64,000 nt of DNA, from contig JAIESX010000020.1 in the NCBI GenBank assembly GCA_019745555.1, positions 62,001 through 126,000 on the forward strand, written 5' to 3'. The notes under the pieces were generated by a model, which ran no database searches, was not told the DNA's origin, and saw nothing but the letters and a program-made list of their open reading frames with translations. This document shows, one piece after another, positions 50,661-59,167 of this stretch; within the stretch, counting starts at the first letter, position 1; each line of letters begins with the position of its first letter. A program made the position numbers and the translations under genes. The DNA is from Burkholderiaceae bacterium. Lineage in GTDB: Bacteria > Pseudomonadota > Gammaproteobacteria > Burkholderiales > Burkholderiaceae_C.

Positions 50661-51545
50661 TTATTTCTCTTTGCCGAACAGGCCGGCCGGGCGCGTCAGC
50701 AGCACGATGACCATGATCACGAAGACCACGGTCGAGGAGGCTTCGGGGTAAAACACTTTGGTGAAACCTTCGACGATGCCCAGGCCCAGACCGGTGAGGA
50801 TGGAGCCCAGGATGGAACCCATGCCGCCGATCACGACCACGGCAAACACCACGATGATGAGGTTCTGCCCCATCAGCGGCGAGACCTGGATCACCGGCGC
50901 TGCCAGCACGCCGGCAAAGGCCGCGAGCGCCACGCCGAAGCCATAGGTCAGCGTGACCATCAGCGGCACGTTGATGCCGAAGGCCTCCACCAGACGCGGG
51001 TTCTCGGTGCCGGCGCGCAGATAGGCGCCCAGGCGGGTCTTCTCGATCACGTACCAGGTCGCCAGGCAGACGGTGATGGACGCCACCACCACCCAGACGC
51101 GGTAGTTGGGCAGCATCATGAAGCCCAGGTTGGTCGCGCCTTCGAGCAGCTCGGGCGTGTCGTAGTTCAGACCCGAGGCGCCGTAGATCGAGCGCAGCAG
51201 GCCCTCGATCAGCAGCGTCAGGCCCAGCGTGAGCAGCAGGCCGTAGAGGTGGTCCAGCTTGTAGATCCAGCGCAGCATGGTGCGCTCGATCACGATGCCG
51301 ATCAGACCCACCGCCAGCGGTGCCAGCAGCAGCATCCACCAGTAGCCGATGCCCAGGTAGTTCATGGCCATCCAGGTGAACAGCGCCCCCAGCATGAACA
51401 GCGCCCCGTGCGCGAAGTTGATCACGTTGAGCAGGCCGAAGATCACGGCCAAGCCCAGGCTCAGGATCGCGTAGAAAGAGCCGTTGACCAGCCCCAGCAG
51501 GAGCTGGCTCAGCAGGGCCGGAAGCGATTTACCAAAGATTTCCAT
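50661..51545 (-). CDS. livH: Branched-chain amino acid ABC transporter permease LivH
   Basis: 294 residues, the LivH length, with the N-terminal LLLGLVNGSFYAILSLGLAVIFG and the EAA-type loop AFAGVLAAPVIQVSPLMGQN and VIGGMGSILGSILTGLGLGI. Forms the channel with LivM. It is 15 bases from livM and 62 bases from the binding protein gene. Confidence 0.93.
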   Translation of the reverse strand: MEIFGKSLPALLSQLLLGLVNGSFYAILSLGLAVIFGLLNVINFAHGALFMLGALFTWMAMNYLGIGYWWMLLLAPLAVGLIGIVIERTMLRWIYKLDHLYGLLLTLGLTLLIEGLLRSIYGASGLNYDTPELLEGATNLGFMMLPNYRVWVVVASITVCLATWYVIEKTRLGAYLRAGTENPRLVEAFGINVPLMVTLTYGFGVALAAFAGVLAAPVIQVSPLMGQNLIIVVFAVVVIGGMGSILGSILTGLGLGIVEGFTKVFYPEASSTVVFVIMVIVLLTRPAGLFGKEK

Positions 51546-51607
51546 GTGTACAGCACGTTGCAGGGCCGGCCCACACCGTCGGCGTGGGCCGGCCCGAGTT
51601 CAGACGA

Positions 51608-52801
51608 TCACTTCCAGAGGGCGCACTTGCTCTCGGCCTTGGTGGTGAACACCTCGTCGCCGGGCAGCTTCTTCACGACCTTGTAGTAGTCCCAGGGCTG
51701 CTTGGACTCGGCGGGCGACTTGACCTGCATCAGGTACATGTCGTGCACGTAGCGGCCGTCCGGACGGATCACGCCCTCGGCGTAGAAGTCCTTGAGCTTG
51801 GTGCTCTTCAGATACGCCATCACCTTGTCGGCGTCTTCCGTCTTGGTGGCCTGCAGGGCCTTGAGGTAGTTCATCGTGGCCGAGTAGTTGGCGGCCTGGA
51901 TGTCGGTCGGCATGCGCTTGGTCTTCTCAAAGAACTTCTTGCCGAAGGCGCGCGACTCGTCGTTCAGGTTCCAGTCCCAGCTCGTCGTGAGCAGCAGGCC
52001 TTCGGTGTTGCGCAGGCCCATGCTGTGCACGTCGGAGTTGAACACCAGCAGACCGGCCATCTTCATGCTCTTGTTGATACCGAACTCACGCGCGGCCTTG
52101 ATGGCGTTGATCGTGTCGCCGCCGGCGTTGGCCAGACCCAGGATCTGGGCCTTGGAGTTCTGGGCCTGCAGCAGGAAGGACGAGAAGTCGGACGCGTTCA
52201 GCGGGTGGCGCACGGCGCCAGCCACGGTGCCGCCCTTGGCCTTGACCACGTTGGACGCATCGGTCTCCAGCAGCTGGCCGAAGGCGTAGTCGGCCGTCAG
52301 GAAGTACCAGCTCTTGCCGCCCTGCTCCACGATGGCGCCAGCCGTACCCTTGGCCAGGGCCACGGTGTCGTAGGCGTAGTGGATGGTGTAGGGCGTGCAC
52401 TGGGCGTTGGTCAGCGCGGAGCCGCCGGCGCCGTTGACGAAGAAGACGCGCTTCTTCTCGTTGGCCACCTGGGCCATGGCCAGGGCGGTGCCGGAGTTGG
52501 TGCCGCCGAAGAGCATGGTCAGACCCTGGGTGTCGATCCACTCGCGCGCCTTGGAGGCGGCGATGTCGGCCTTGTTCTGGTGGTCGGCAGACAGCAGCTC
52601 GATGGTCTTGCCGTTGACCTTGCCACCGAAGTCGTCAATGGCCATCTGGATGGCCAGCGCGCCGTTCTTGCCGTCCACGTCGGAGTAGAGGCTGGACATG
52701 TCGGTGATGAAGCCGATGCGGACCTTGTCCTGGGCTTGCGCGGTGGCGGCCAGGCCGGCGATGCCCAGCGCAAGGGCGATGGCGGTCAGTTGTCTTTTCA
52801 T
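51608..52801 (-). CDS. livK: Branched-chain amino acid ABC transporter substrate-binding protein
   Basis: 397 residues. Signal peptide MKRQLTAIALALGIAGLAATAQAQ, cleaved after AQAQ. The mature part starts DKVRIGFITDMSSLYSDVDGKNG and contains SADHQNKADIAASKAREWID, the family pattern. ATG 52801 follows a GGAGA site; the frame is open 19 codons more but that part lacks a signal. It is unusual that the gene lies in the middle of the operon, between livF and livH. Confidence 0.9.
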   Translation of the reverse strand: MKRQLTAIALALGIAGLAATAQAQDKVRIGFITDMSSLYSDVDGKNGALAIQMAIDDFGGKVNGKTIELLSADHQNKADIAASKAREWIDTQGLTMLFGGTNSGTALAMAQVANEKKRVFFVNGAGGSALTNAQCTPYTIHYAYDTVALAKGTAGAIVEQGGKSWYFLTADYAFGQLLETDASNVVKAKGGTVAGAVRHPLNASDFSSFLLQAQNSKAQILGLANAGGDTINAIKAAREFGINKSMKMAGLLVFNSDVHSMGLRNTEGLLLTTSWDWNLNDESRAFGKKFFEKTKRMPTDIQAANYSATMNYLKALQATKTEDADKVMAYLKSTKLKDFYAEGVIRPDGRYVHDMYLMQVKSPAESKQPWDYYKVVKKLPGDEVFTTKAESKCALWK

Positions 52802-52854
52802 GGTGTCTCCTGGTGAGGTGGTGGGGGAAAAGAACCGGATGAGGGGGCCGGGCG

Positions 52855-53568
52855 TCACACGCCCAGCAATTCGTTGAGGACGGCCGTCTTGGCCTGCAGC
52901 TGCGCGGCAGGGAACTGCTCCACGATGCGGCCGTGCTCCATGACGTAGAAACGGTCGGCCAGCGGCGCGGCGAAGCGGAAGTTCTGCTCCACCATCACGA
53001 TGGTGTAGCCCTTCTCGCGCAGCGTCACGATCATGCGTGCCAGTGCCTGCACGATCACCGGCGCCAGGCCCTCGGAGATTTCATCGAGCAGCAGCAGCTT
53101 GGCGCCCGTGCGCAGGATGCGCGCCACGGCCAGCATCTGCTGCTCGCCGCCGGACAGGCGCGTGCCCTGGCTCTGGCGGCGCTCGGCCAGGTTGGGGAAC
53201 ATGGCATAGATCTCGTCGATGGACATGCCGCCGTCCGTGCCCTTGAGCTGCGGGGGCAGCATCAGGTTTTCTTCGCACGAGAGGCTGGAGAAGATGCCGC
53301 GTTCCTCGGGGCAGTAGCCCACGCCCAGGTGGGCGATGCGGTGGGTCGGGGAGGCGATGGTCTCCACCCCGTTGATCTGGATCGAACCCTGGCGCGTGCC
53401 CGTCAGGCCCATGATGGCGCGCAGCGTGGTGGTGCGGCCGGCGCCGTTGCGGCCCAGCAGCGTCACCACCTCGCCCGGGTGCACCACCATGTCCACGCCG
53501 TGCAGCACATGCGATTCGCCGTACCAGGCCTGCAGGTTCTTGATTTCGAGTGCGGGAGTCGTTGTCAT
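52855..53568 (-). CDS. livF: Branched-chain amino acid ABC transporter ATP-binding protein LivF, atypical Walker A
   Basis: 237 residues. The P-loop reads GRNGAGRTT at residues 39-47: the invariant Walker A Lys is Arg45 (codon CGC), confirmed by the neighbouring bases. Other motifs are intact: LSGGEQQMLAVARIL (signature), LLLLDEISEGLAPVIV (Walker B) and the switch His is Gln in MVEQNF, as is usual for LivF. Lys-to-Arg at this place normally cripples ATP hydrolysis, but I recall similar sequences in some Burkholderiales LivF proteins. It starts 2 bases after the livG stop. Confidence 0.93.
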   Translation of the reverse strand: MTTTPALEIKNLQAWYGESHVLHGVDMVVHPGEVVTLLGRNGAGRTTTLRAIMGLTGTRQGSIQINGVETIASPTHRIAHLGVGYCPEERGIFSSLSCEENLMLPPQLKGTDGGMSIDEIYAMFPNLAERRQSQGTRLSGGEQQMLAVARILRTGAKLLLLDEISEGLAPVIVQALARMIVTLREKGYTIVMVEQNFRFAAPLADRFYVMEHGRIVEQFPAAQLQAKTAVLNELLGV

Positions 53569-53570
53569 GC

Positions 53571-54341
53571 TCAATGCGCGCCTTGCAGTTCGCCAGAAGT
53601 GGTGCCCATATAGGCCTCCATCACCTGCGGGTTGCGCGAGACCTCGGCATAGGGGCCTTCGGCCAGCACCGCGCCGCGCTGCAGCACCGTGATGGTGTCG
53701 GCGATGGTCGAGACCACGCCCATGTTGTGTTCCACCATCAGGATGGTGCGGCCCGCCGAGACCTTCTTGATCAGCTGCGTCACGCGGTCCACGTCCTCGT
53801 GGCCCATGCCCTGGGTGGGTTCGTCGAGCAGCATGAGCTCGGGCTCCATGGCCAGGGTGGTGGCGATCTCCAGGGCGCGCTTGCGGCCATAGGAGAGGTT
53901 GACGGTGAGCTCGTGCGCCCAGCTCTCCAGACCCACCTCGGCCAGCAGGGCCAGGGCGCGCTCGTTGAGCTGGTCCAGCGTGCGTTCGCTCTTCCAGAAG
54001 TGGTAGGCCGTGCCCAGCTGGCGCTGCAGCGCGATGCGCACGTTCTCCAGCAGCGTCAGGTGCGGGAAGACCGCCGAGATCTGGAAGGAACGGATGATGC
54101 CGCGCCGCGCGATCTGCGCCGGGCGTTCGCGCGTGATGTCGATGCCGTTGAAAAGAATCGAGCCCGAGGTGGGCTCCAGAAACTTGGTCAACAGGTTGAA
54201 GCACGTGGTCTTGCCCGCGCCGTTGGGCCCGATCAGCGCGTGGATGGAGCCGCTCACCACGGACAGGTCCACCTGGCTCACGGCCGTGAACCCCTTGAAC
54301 TCCTTGGTGAGCTTGTGGGTTTGCAGAATGATGTTGCTCAT
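53571..54341 (-). CDS. livG: Branched-chain amino acid ABC transporter ATP-binding protein LivG
   Basis: 256 residues with normal ATPase motifs: GPNGAGKTTCFNLLTKF (Walker A), LSYGRKRALEIATTLA (signature), ELMLLDEPTQGM (Walker B) and MVEHNM (switch). It is the first gene of the operon. ATG 54341 fits the family start; the frame is open 5 codons more. No strong ribosome binding site is visible for either start. Confidence 0.93.
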   Translation of the reverse strand: MSNIILQTHKLTKEFKGFTAVSQVDLSVVSGSIHALIGPNGAGKTTCFNLLTKFLEPTSGSILFNGIDITRERPAQIARRGIIRSFQISAVFPHLTLLENVRIALQRQLGTAYHFWKSERTLDQLNERALALLAEVGLESWAHELTVNLSYGRKRALEIATTLAMEPELMLLDEPTQGMGHEDVDRVTQLIKKVSAGRTILMVEHNMGVVSTIADTITVLQRGAVLAEGPYAEVSRNPQVMEAYMGTTSGELQGAH

Positions 54342-54378
54342 TAGGAGGCCGAGCATAGGCCGGTCCCCAGGCCGCCCC

Positions 54379-54395
54379 TAGGGTGTTAGTCCCTA
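54379..54395. promoter_or_regulatory. Inverted repeat TAGGG-N7-CCCTA upstream of livG
   Basis: A perfect 5-bp inverted repeat centred about 46 bases before the livG start. AT-rich sequence follows on its distal side (CATAAATACC), where a promoter would lie for minus-strand transcription. A partly similar string, TTTAGGGATAGTCC, is found upstream of the uORF at 46267. The regulator is unknown. Confidence 0.35.
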
Positions 54396-54473
54396 TGCAT
54401 AAATACCTACCGGTAAACCCGCCGGCCCCAGGGGATTTGCCGCCCGGGCGAAGGGCCGGCCCACGCCGCGCGC

Positions 54474-55469
54474 TCAGTCCACCATGTCGGCCACGGTGAC
54501 CCGGTCGCTGAAATGCTCGCCACGCAGCGCCTGCAGCAGGTTGTCTGCTGCGCGGTGCTCGATGGCCAGGCGCACCTGCCGCACGGCGGAGCCGATGTGC
54601 GGCGTGAGCACCGTGCGGCTGCTCCCGATCAGCGCGGGGTGCACCTCGGCCGGCCGGTCCGGCAGCAGCCAGTCTTCCATTTCATAGACGTCCGCCGCAT
54701 AGGCGCCCAGCCGGCCGCCCTCCAGCGCCCGGGCCACCGCCGCCTCGTCCACCACCGAGCCGCGCCCGATGTTGACCAGGATCTGTCCCGGTTTCACCAG
54801 CGACAGTGCCCGATCACTGATGAGGTGGCGCGTCTGCGCCAGCAACGGCAGGGCCATGATCAGGTAGTCCGCCCGGCGCAGGGCCGTGTCCAGGTCCACC
54901 GCCTGCACCCGCGGGTCTCGCGCCTGCGGGTCCACGCCCAGCAGCTCGGCGCAGCCGAAGCCGCTGAGCCGTTCCACGATGGCCCGCCCCACCGGACCCA
55001 GGCCCACCACCGCTACGACGGAGCGGTGCAGCCCCGTGCCATAGAAGGTCGGCCGCCAGCCCGCGTAGCCGCGGCGCACCGCCTGGTCACCGGCCAGCAC
55101 ATGACGCGCTGCAGCAATCGCCAGCCCGATGGCGAGCTCGGCCGTGGGCTCGGTCAGCAGATCGCGCACAAAGCTCACGCTCACACCGGCTTCGGCACAG
55201 GCGCGCAGGTCGAAATTGTCGTGGCCCTTGAGCGCGCAGGCCACGGTGCGCAGCATGGGCGCGTGCTCCAGCGTGCGGCGATCCACCCGGTCCGGCATGA
55301 AGGCCAGCAGGCCCTCGGCCTCCTGCAGGTGCGCCATCAGCTCTGCGTCGCTCCAGGGCTCGGGCCCCGGGTTCATCACCACGTGGCCGTGGGCCTGCAG
55401 CTTGGCCAGCACCTCCGCATGTACGGGTTGGGTCACGACGATCTTGGGCAGGGAAGAGGTATTTGTCAT
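54474..55469 (-). CDS. ptxD: NAD-dependent phosphite dehydrogenase
   Basis: 331 residues of the D-2-hydroxyacid dehydrogenase family with close similarity over its length to Pseudomonas stutzeri PtxD: LLAFMPDRVD, CALKGHDNFD, DLLTEPTAELAIGL, GWRPTFYGTGL, RGSVVDEAAVARALEGG, YAADVYEMEDW and TPHIGSAVRQVRLAIE. Active-site residues of PtxD correspond: Met58, Lys81, Trp138, Tyr143, Arg236, Glu263, His291 and Arg300. The NAD motif is GLGPVG and Asp180 ends the second strand, favouring NAD. The enzyme oxidises phosphite to phosphate. It overlaps ptxC by 4 bases and ends the operon. Confidence 0.93.
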   Translation of the reverse strand: MTNTSSLPKIVVTQPVHAEVLAKLQAHGHVVMNPGPEPWSDAELMAHLQEAEGLLAFMPDRVDRRTLEHAPMLRTVACALKGHDNFDLRACAEAGVSVSFVRDLLTEPTAELAIGLAIAAARHVLAGDQAVRRGYAGWRPTFYGTGLHRSVVAVVGLGPVGRAIVERLSGFGCAELLGVDPQARDPRVQAVDLDTALRRADYLIMALPLLAQTRHLISDRALSLVKPGQILVNIGRGSVVDEAAVARALEGGRLGAYAADVYEMEDWLLPDRPAEVHPALIGSSRTVLTPHIGSAVRQVRLAIEHRAADNLLQALRGEHFSDRVTVADMVD

Positions 55470-56266
55470 TTCAGTCGTTTTCTCAGGGCCGCGCCGATGG
55501 TGTCGACCACCAGCACGCAGGCCAGCACCGATAGAAGAATTGCCGAGACTTCGTCGTAGCGCACCAGTCGCAGCGCGGCCATCAGCTCGAAACCGATGCC
55601 GCCGGCACCGACGATGCCCAGCACCGCCGAGGCGCGGAAGTGGTATTCCCAGCGGTAGATGGTGATGTCGGCCAGCTGGGGCAGCACCTGCGGCAGCACG
55701 GCATGCGTGATCACCTGAAAGCGGCTCGCACCTGCGGCCAGGGCCGCCTCCAGCGGCTTGGGGTCCACATGCTCGATAGCCTCGGCGTAGAACTTGCCGA
55801 CCATCCCGCTGGAATGCAGCGCCAGGGCCAGCACGCCGGGCAGCGCGCCGAAGCCCACCGCCGCCACGAAGATGATGCCCAGGATGATCTCCGGTACCGA
55901 GCGGAAGGCCGCAAGCACAGCGCGCATCACGCGGCCCAGCAGCGGGTGGGGCGTGGTGTTGGGGGCGGCCAGCAGGGCCAGCGGCAGAGAAAGCACCACC
56001 GTGAGCGCCGTGCCCGCGACCGACATGGCCAGCGTGTCCCGCAAAGGGATGAGCCAGTGCTGCCAGCGGTTGAAGTTGGGCGGCACCATCTCCGAGCCCA
56101 GCTGGCCGATGGCGGGCGCGCCCTCCACAAAGCGCTGCAGATCGAAGAAGCCGGTGATGTGCAGCGCCAGCGCACAGACGGCCAGCACCGCTGCGGCAAA
56201 GGCCAGCCCCCGCAAGAGGCGCCGCCGGTCCGCGACGACGATGGATTCAAGTGCCAGGCCGCTCAC
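55466..56266 (-). CDS. ptxC: Phosphite ABC transporter permease
   Basis: 266 residues of the PhnE permease family with about six hydrophobic helices and the EAA-like loop AALAAGASRFQVITHAVLPQVLPQLAD. Its start overlaps the ptxB stop and its stop overlaps the ptxD start by 4 bases each, so the three are translationally coupled. On its own it would be called a phosphonate permease; the phosphite assignment comes from ptxD. Confidence 0.88.
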   Translation of the reverse strand: MSGLALESIVVADRRRLLRGLAFAAAVLAVCALALHITGFFDLQRFVEGAPAIGQLGSEMVPPNFNRWQHWLIPLRDTLAMSVAGTALTVVLSLPLALLAAPNTTPHPLLGRVMRAVLAAFRSVPEIILGIIFVAAVGFGALPGVLALALHSSGMVGKFYAEAIEHVDPKPLEAALAAGASRFQVITHAVLPQVLPQLADITIYRWEYHFRASAVLGIVGAGGIGFELMAALRLVRYDEVSAILLSVLACVLVVDTIGAALRKRLK

Positions 56267-57135
56267 TTCATGCTTCCCAGGTCGAGCTTGAGGATGGTCG
56301 CGGTCTCACGTAGCACGTCGTAAGCCTGGTCGTCCGTCGGCGCGAAAGCCTCGACGCGGAAAGACTTCAGGATCTCCTTGTCCTTGATCTCCAGAAAGGC
56401 TGTGCGGATGGCCTGCTTGAGCGCCGGTGTCAGACTGGTCTGCATCACCATCGGGTAGTTCGGGATCGGGGGCGACAGATCCAGCTGCACGATCTTGCTG
56501 CCATCCACGATGCCCCGTGTGATCAGACTGTCGAGGATGGGTTTGGACAGCGCACCGGCCGGCACCTGGCCGGCCTGCACCGCGCGCGCCACGGCGTCGT
56601 GGGTGCCCAGGTGGACCGGGCGGTAGTCCTTCTCGCCATCAAGCTGGTACTTCTTGAGCAGGTGCGCGCGCGGCGCCAGGTGGCTGGAGGTCGAGGCCTG
56701 GTCGCCGAAGCCGAAGGGCTTGCCGCGTACGTCGGCCAGCGTCTTCACCGGGCCGCCGGCCGTGGCAATCAGCACCGACTGGTAGGTCGGTGAGCCGCGC
56801 TCCACGCCCACCGCAAAGGGCTCGATGGCCGGCGCCTTGGACTTAGCCAGCACATAAGAGAACGGGCCGAAGTAGGCCACCTCGATGCGGCCGAAGCGCA
56901 TGGCCTCGATCATGGACGAGTAATCGGTGGTGACCGTGATCTCGATCTCCTTGCCCAGTGCCTGCGCCAGGTAGCGCTTGAGGGGCTGCGCGTTCTGGAT
57001 GATGCTGGCCGCGTTCTCATCGGGCAGCAGGGCCACGCGCAGCTTGTCGGGGTTCTTGCCCTGGGCGTACGCGGGCAGGGTGCAGGACAGCAGCGCGGCG
57101 GCGGCGAGTTGGGTGGCGAGACGGCGGTTCAGCAT
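56263..57135 (-). CDS. ptxB: Phosphite-binding periplasmic protein
   Basis: 290 residues of the PhnD/PtxB family. Signal peptide MLNRRLATQLAAAALLSCTLPAYAQ. The mature protein has LRVALLPDENAASIIQNAQPLKRYL, VTTDYSSMIEAMRFGRIEVAYFGP and GDQASTSSHLAPRA, the regions that form the phosphonate or phosphite pocket. A GGAG ribosome binding site precedes ATG 57135, inside the end of ptxA. Confidence 0.9.
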   Translation of the reverse strand: MLNRRLATQLAAAALLSCTLPAYAQGKNPDKLRVALLPDENAASIIQNAQPLKRYLAQALGKEIEITVTTDYSSMIEAMRFGRIEVAYFGPFSYVLAKSKAPAIEPFAVGVERGSPTYQSVLIATAGGPVKTLADVRGKPFGFGDQASTSSHLAPRAHLLKKYQLDGEKDYRPVHLGTHDAVARAVQAGQVPAGALSKPILDSLITRGIVDGSKIVQLDLSPPIPNYPMVMQTSLTPALKQAIRTAFLEIKDKEILKSFRVEAFAPTDDQAYDVLRETATILKLDLGSMK

Positions 57136-57971
57136 GGTTGCAGCTCCTTGGGCTGGGTAGGGGTGATGGGGGGATGGGGCAGGCGGGCCTCTGGAATGCC
57201 GTTGACCGGCACTGCAGCGGGGCGATGGGCATACAGCTCGGAGACGGCGCCGGCGTTCAGATCGGCAGGGCTGCCTTCAAACACCACCCGGCCCTGCTGC
57301 AGGCCGACAATGCGGTCGGCATAGCGGCGCGCCAGCTCCACCTGGTGCAGGCTGACGATGGCCGTCAGGCCGTCCTTCTTGCAGATGCCGTGCAGCAGGT
57401 TGAGCACGTCCTCGGCCGTGGCCGGGTCCAGGCTGGCCACGGGCTCATCGGCCAGCAGCAGGCGCGGGCGCTGCACCAGGGCGCGGGCAATGCCCACGCG
57501 TTGCTGCTGCCCGCCCGACAGCGTGTCTGCACGTGCCAGCGCCTTGGGCAGCAGGCCCACGCGGTCGATCACGGCCAGCGCGGCAAGCTTCTCCTCACGG
57601 CGCCAGGGCAGCAGCGTGCCCAGCAAGCTGCGGCTGGCGAGCCGACCGATGAGCACGTTGTCCAGCACCGACAGCCGGCCGATCAGATGGTGCTGCTGGA
57701 ACACCATACCGCAGCGGCGGCGGTGCTCGCGCAGATGGCGCCCGAAGAGGCCCGTGGCCGGCAGGTCCGGCACCACTACCTCCCCGCCCGTGGGCCGGAC
57801 CAGGCCGTTGATGCTGCGCAGCAGCGTGGACTTGCCGGCTCCCGAGGCGCCGAGCAGCACAAGAAACTCCCCCGGCCGCACCTGCAGGCTCGTGCTGTGC
57901 AGGGCCACATGGCCGTCAGGGTAGGTGACGGAAACATTGCGCAAGGCAAGCAGGGCTTCGGTTGGTGGCAT
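57129..57971 (-). CDS. ptxA: Phosphite ABC transporter ATP-binding protein
   Basis: 280 residues of the PhnC family. Walker A GASGAGKSTLLRSINGL, signature LSGGQQQRVGIARAL, Walker B LLLADEPVASLDP and switch LHQVEL are intact. The C-terminal 30 residues are Pro-rich and specific to this protein. First gene of ptxABCD; the 3' end overlaps ptxB by 7 bases. The 165-base divergent region with the LysR gene holds the control sites. Confidence 0.88.
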   Translation of the reverse strand: MPPTEALLALRNVSVTYPDGHVALHSTSLQVRPGEFLVLLGASGAGKSTLLRSINGLVRPTGGEVVVPDLPATGLFGRHLREHRRRCGMVFQQHHLIGRLSVLDNVLIGRLASRSLLGTLLPWRREEKLAALAVIDRVGLLPKALARADTLSGGQQQRVGIARALVQRPRLLLADEPVASLDPATAEDVLNLLHGICKKDGLTAIVSLHQVELARRYADRIVGLQQGRVVFEGSPADLNAGAVSELYAHRPAAVPVNGIPEARLPHPPITPTQPKELQPC

Positions 57972-58122
57972 GGCGGTTTCTCGTGGGTGGTGTTCCGAGG
58001 CTCCGCGCCGTCCCCGGTCAGGGCCGGCGCGGAGTGCGCTTGCTTCCCGTGGGAGGCAGCGCCAGTTTGCGCAGGCAAGGTGTCATCCAAATGAAACTTG
58101 CCTGTCTCAGAATGAAGTCATC

Positions 58123-58139
58123 CATAGGTCGCATCTATG
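58123..58139. promoter_or_regulatory. LysR-type inverted repeat CATAG-N7-CTATG at the ptxE start
   Basis: A perfect 5-bp inverted repeat that contains a T-N11-A core and overlaps the start codon of the LysR gene. It fits an autoregulatory operator in the 165-base spacer between ptxA and ptxE. No strong ribosome binding site is visible for the LysR gene. Confidence 0.45.
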
Positions 58140-59039
58140 TCAGGACTCAGTCTTCTTGCCGCGCTCAAGGCCTTCGACGCCACCGCCCGCTGGGGCAGCA
58201 TGACGGCCGCCGCCCGCGCGCTGGAACTGCAGCAGCCCACCGTCTCGGCGCACATCCAGCGGCTGGAGCAGGAATACGGCGTCGAGCTGCTGTACCGGCG
58301 CGGGCGCCGGCTGGAGCTCACGGCCTTCGGTCGCGCGCTGCTCGATCACACCCGCCGCGCCTTCAGCGCCGAGGAAGATGCCCATGCCCTGCTGGCCGCG
58401 GCGCGCAGCCGCTATGCCGGGCGCCTGGTCGTGCATGCCATCGGGCCGTACAACGTCGTGCCCATCCTCAAGGCCTATGCCCAGGCCTATCCCCAGGTCA
58501 GCGTGGCCGTGGGCGTGGGAGATTCACGCACCATCACCGCCAAGATCTGTGATTACCAGGGCGATGTGGGCCTGGTGCTCAACCATGTAGACGCCGAGGG
58601 ACTGCACAGCATGCCCTACCGCGTGCAGAACCTCGTGGTCTTCGCGCCTGTGGCGCACCCGCTGGCCCAGCGCGGTGCCATCTCCATCCATGACCTGCAG
58701 GGTCAGCGCTTCGTCATCCGTGAGGAAGGCTCCACCACCCGCCGCGTCTTCGAACAGGAACTGGCCGGCCGCGGCATCCAGATTTACAACGCACTGGAGA
58801 TGGGCAGCCGCGAAGCCGTGCGCGAGGCCGTGGCCCAGGGCCTGGGGCTGGGCGTGGTGGCAGAGACTGCCTACGTGCCCGACCCGCGGCTGGTCAAGCT
58901 GCGGCTGACCGACAGCGCCATGTGCACCCGCGTGCACATCATCTGCCGCGCAGAGCGCAGGCAGTCGCCCCTGATCGCCGCCTTCTACGAAGAAGCCGCC
59001 CGGCTTGCATCCCAGCTGTCCACGGGCGAGCCGCCATGA
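58137..59039 (+). CDS. ptxE: LysR-family regulator, probable PtxE
   Basis: 300 residues. Winged-helix domain at 4-62 (LAALKAFDATARWGSMTAAARALELQQPTVSAHIQRLEQ in separate blocks) and a substrate-binding sensor domain thereafter. It is divergent from ptxABCD, 165 bases apart, the position of a local regulator; in P. stutzeri ptxE lies next to ptxD instead. It resembles regulators linked to phosphonate or phosphite genes. Expected role is control of ptxABCD in response to the substrate or phosphate state; that is inference. Confidence 0.75.
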   Translation: MSGLSLLAALKAFDATARWGSMTAAARALELQQPTVSAHIQRLEQEYGVELLYRRGRRLELTAFGRALLDHTRRAFSAEEDAHALLAAARSRYAGRLVVHAIGPYNVVPILKAYAQAYPQVSVAVGVGDSRTITAKICDYQGDVGLVLNHVDAEGLHSMPYRVQNLVVFAPVAHPLAQRGAISIHDLQGQRFVIREEGSTTRRVFEQELAGRGIQIYNALEMGSREAVREAVAQGLGLGVVAETAYVPDPRLVKLRLTDSAMCTRVHIICRAERRQSPLIAAFYEEAARLASQLSTGEPP

Positions 59040-59167
59040 ACACCACCACGCGCAGCCCGGCTTGCGGCGCGTGAGACTGCACAGGTCTTGCATTGGCTGG
59101 GGGGGGCTGGCCACGGTATCCGTTAAATTCGGGCCATAGCCCCTCCATGGCGCCACCACATTCCCCC

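Noticed and set aside
58065-58110. Possible Pho box near the ptxA-ptxE spacer (TGTCATCCAAATGAAAC)
   Set aside because: Only the first half matches the CTGTCAT repeat; the second half is poor, so I do not call a PhoB site.
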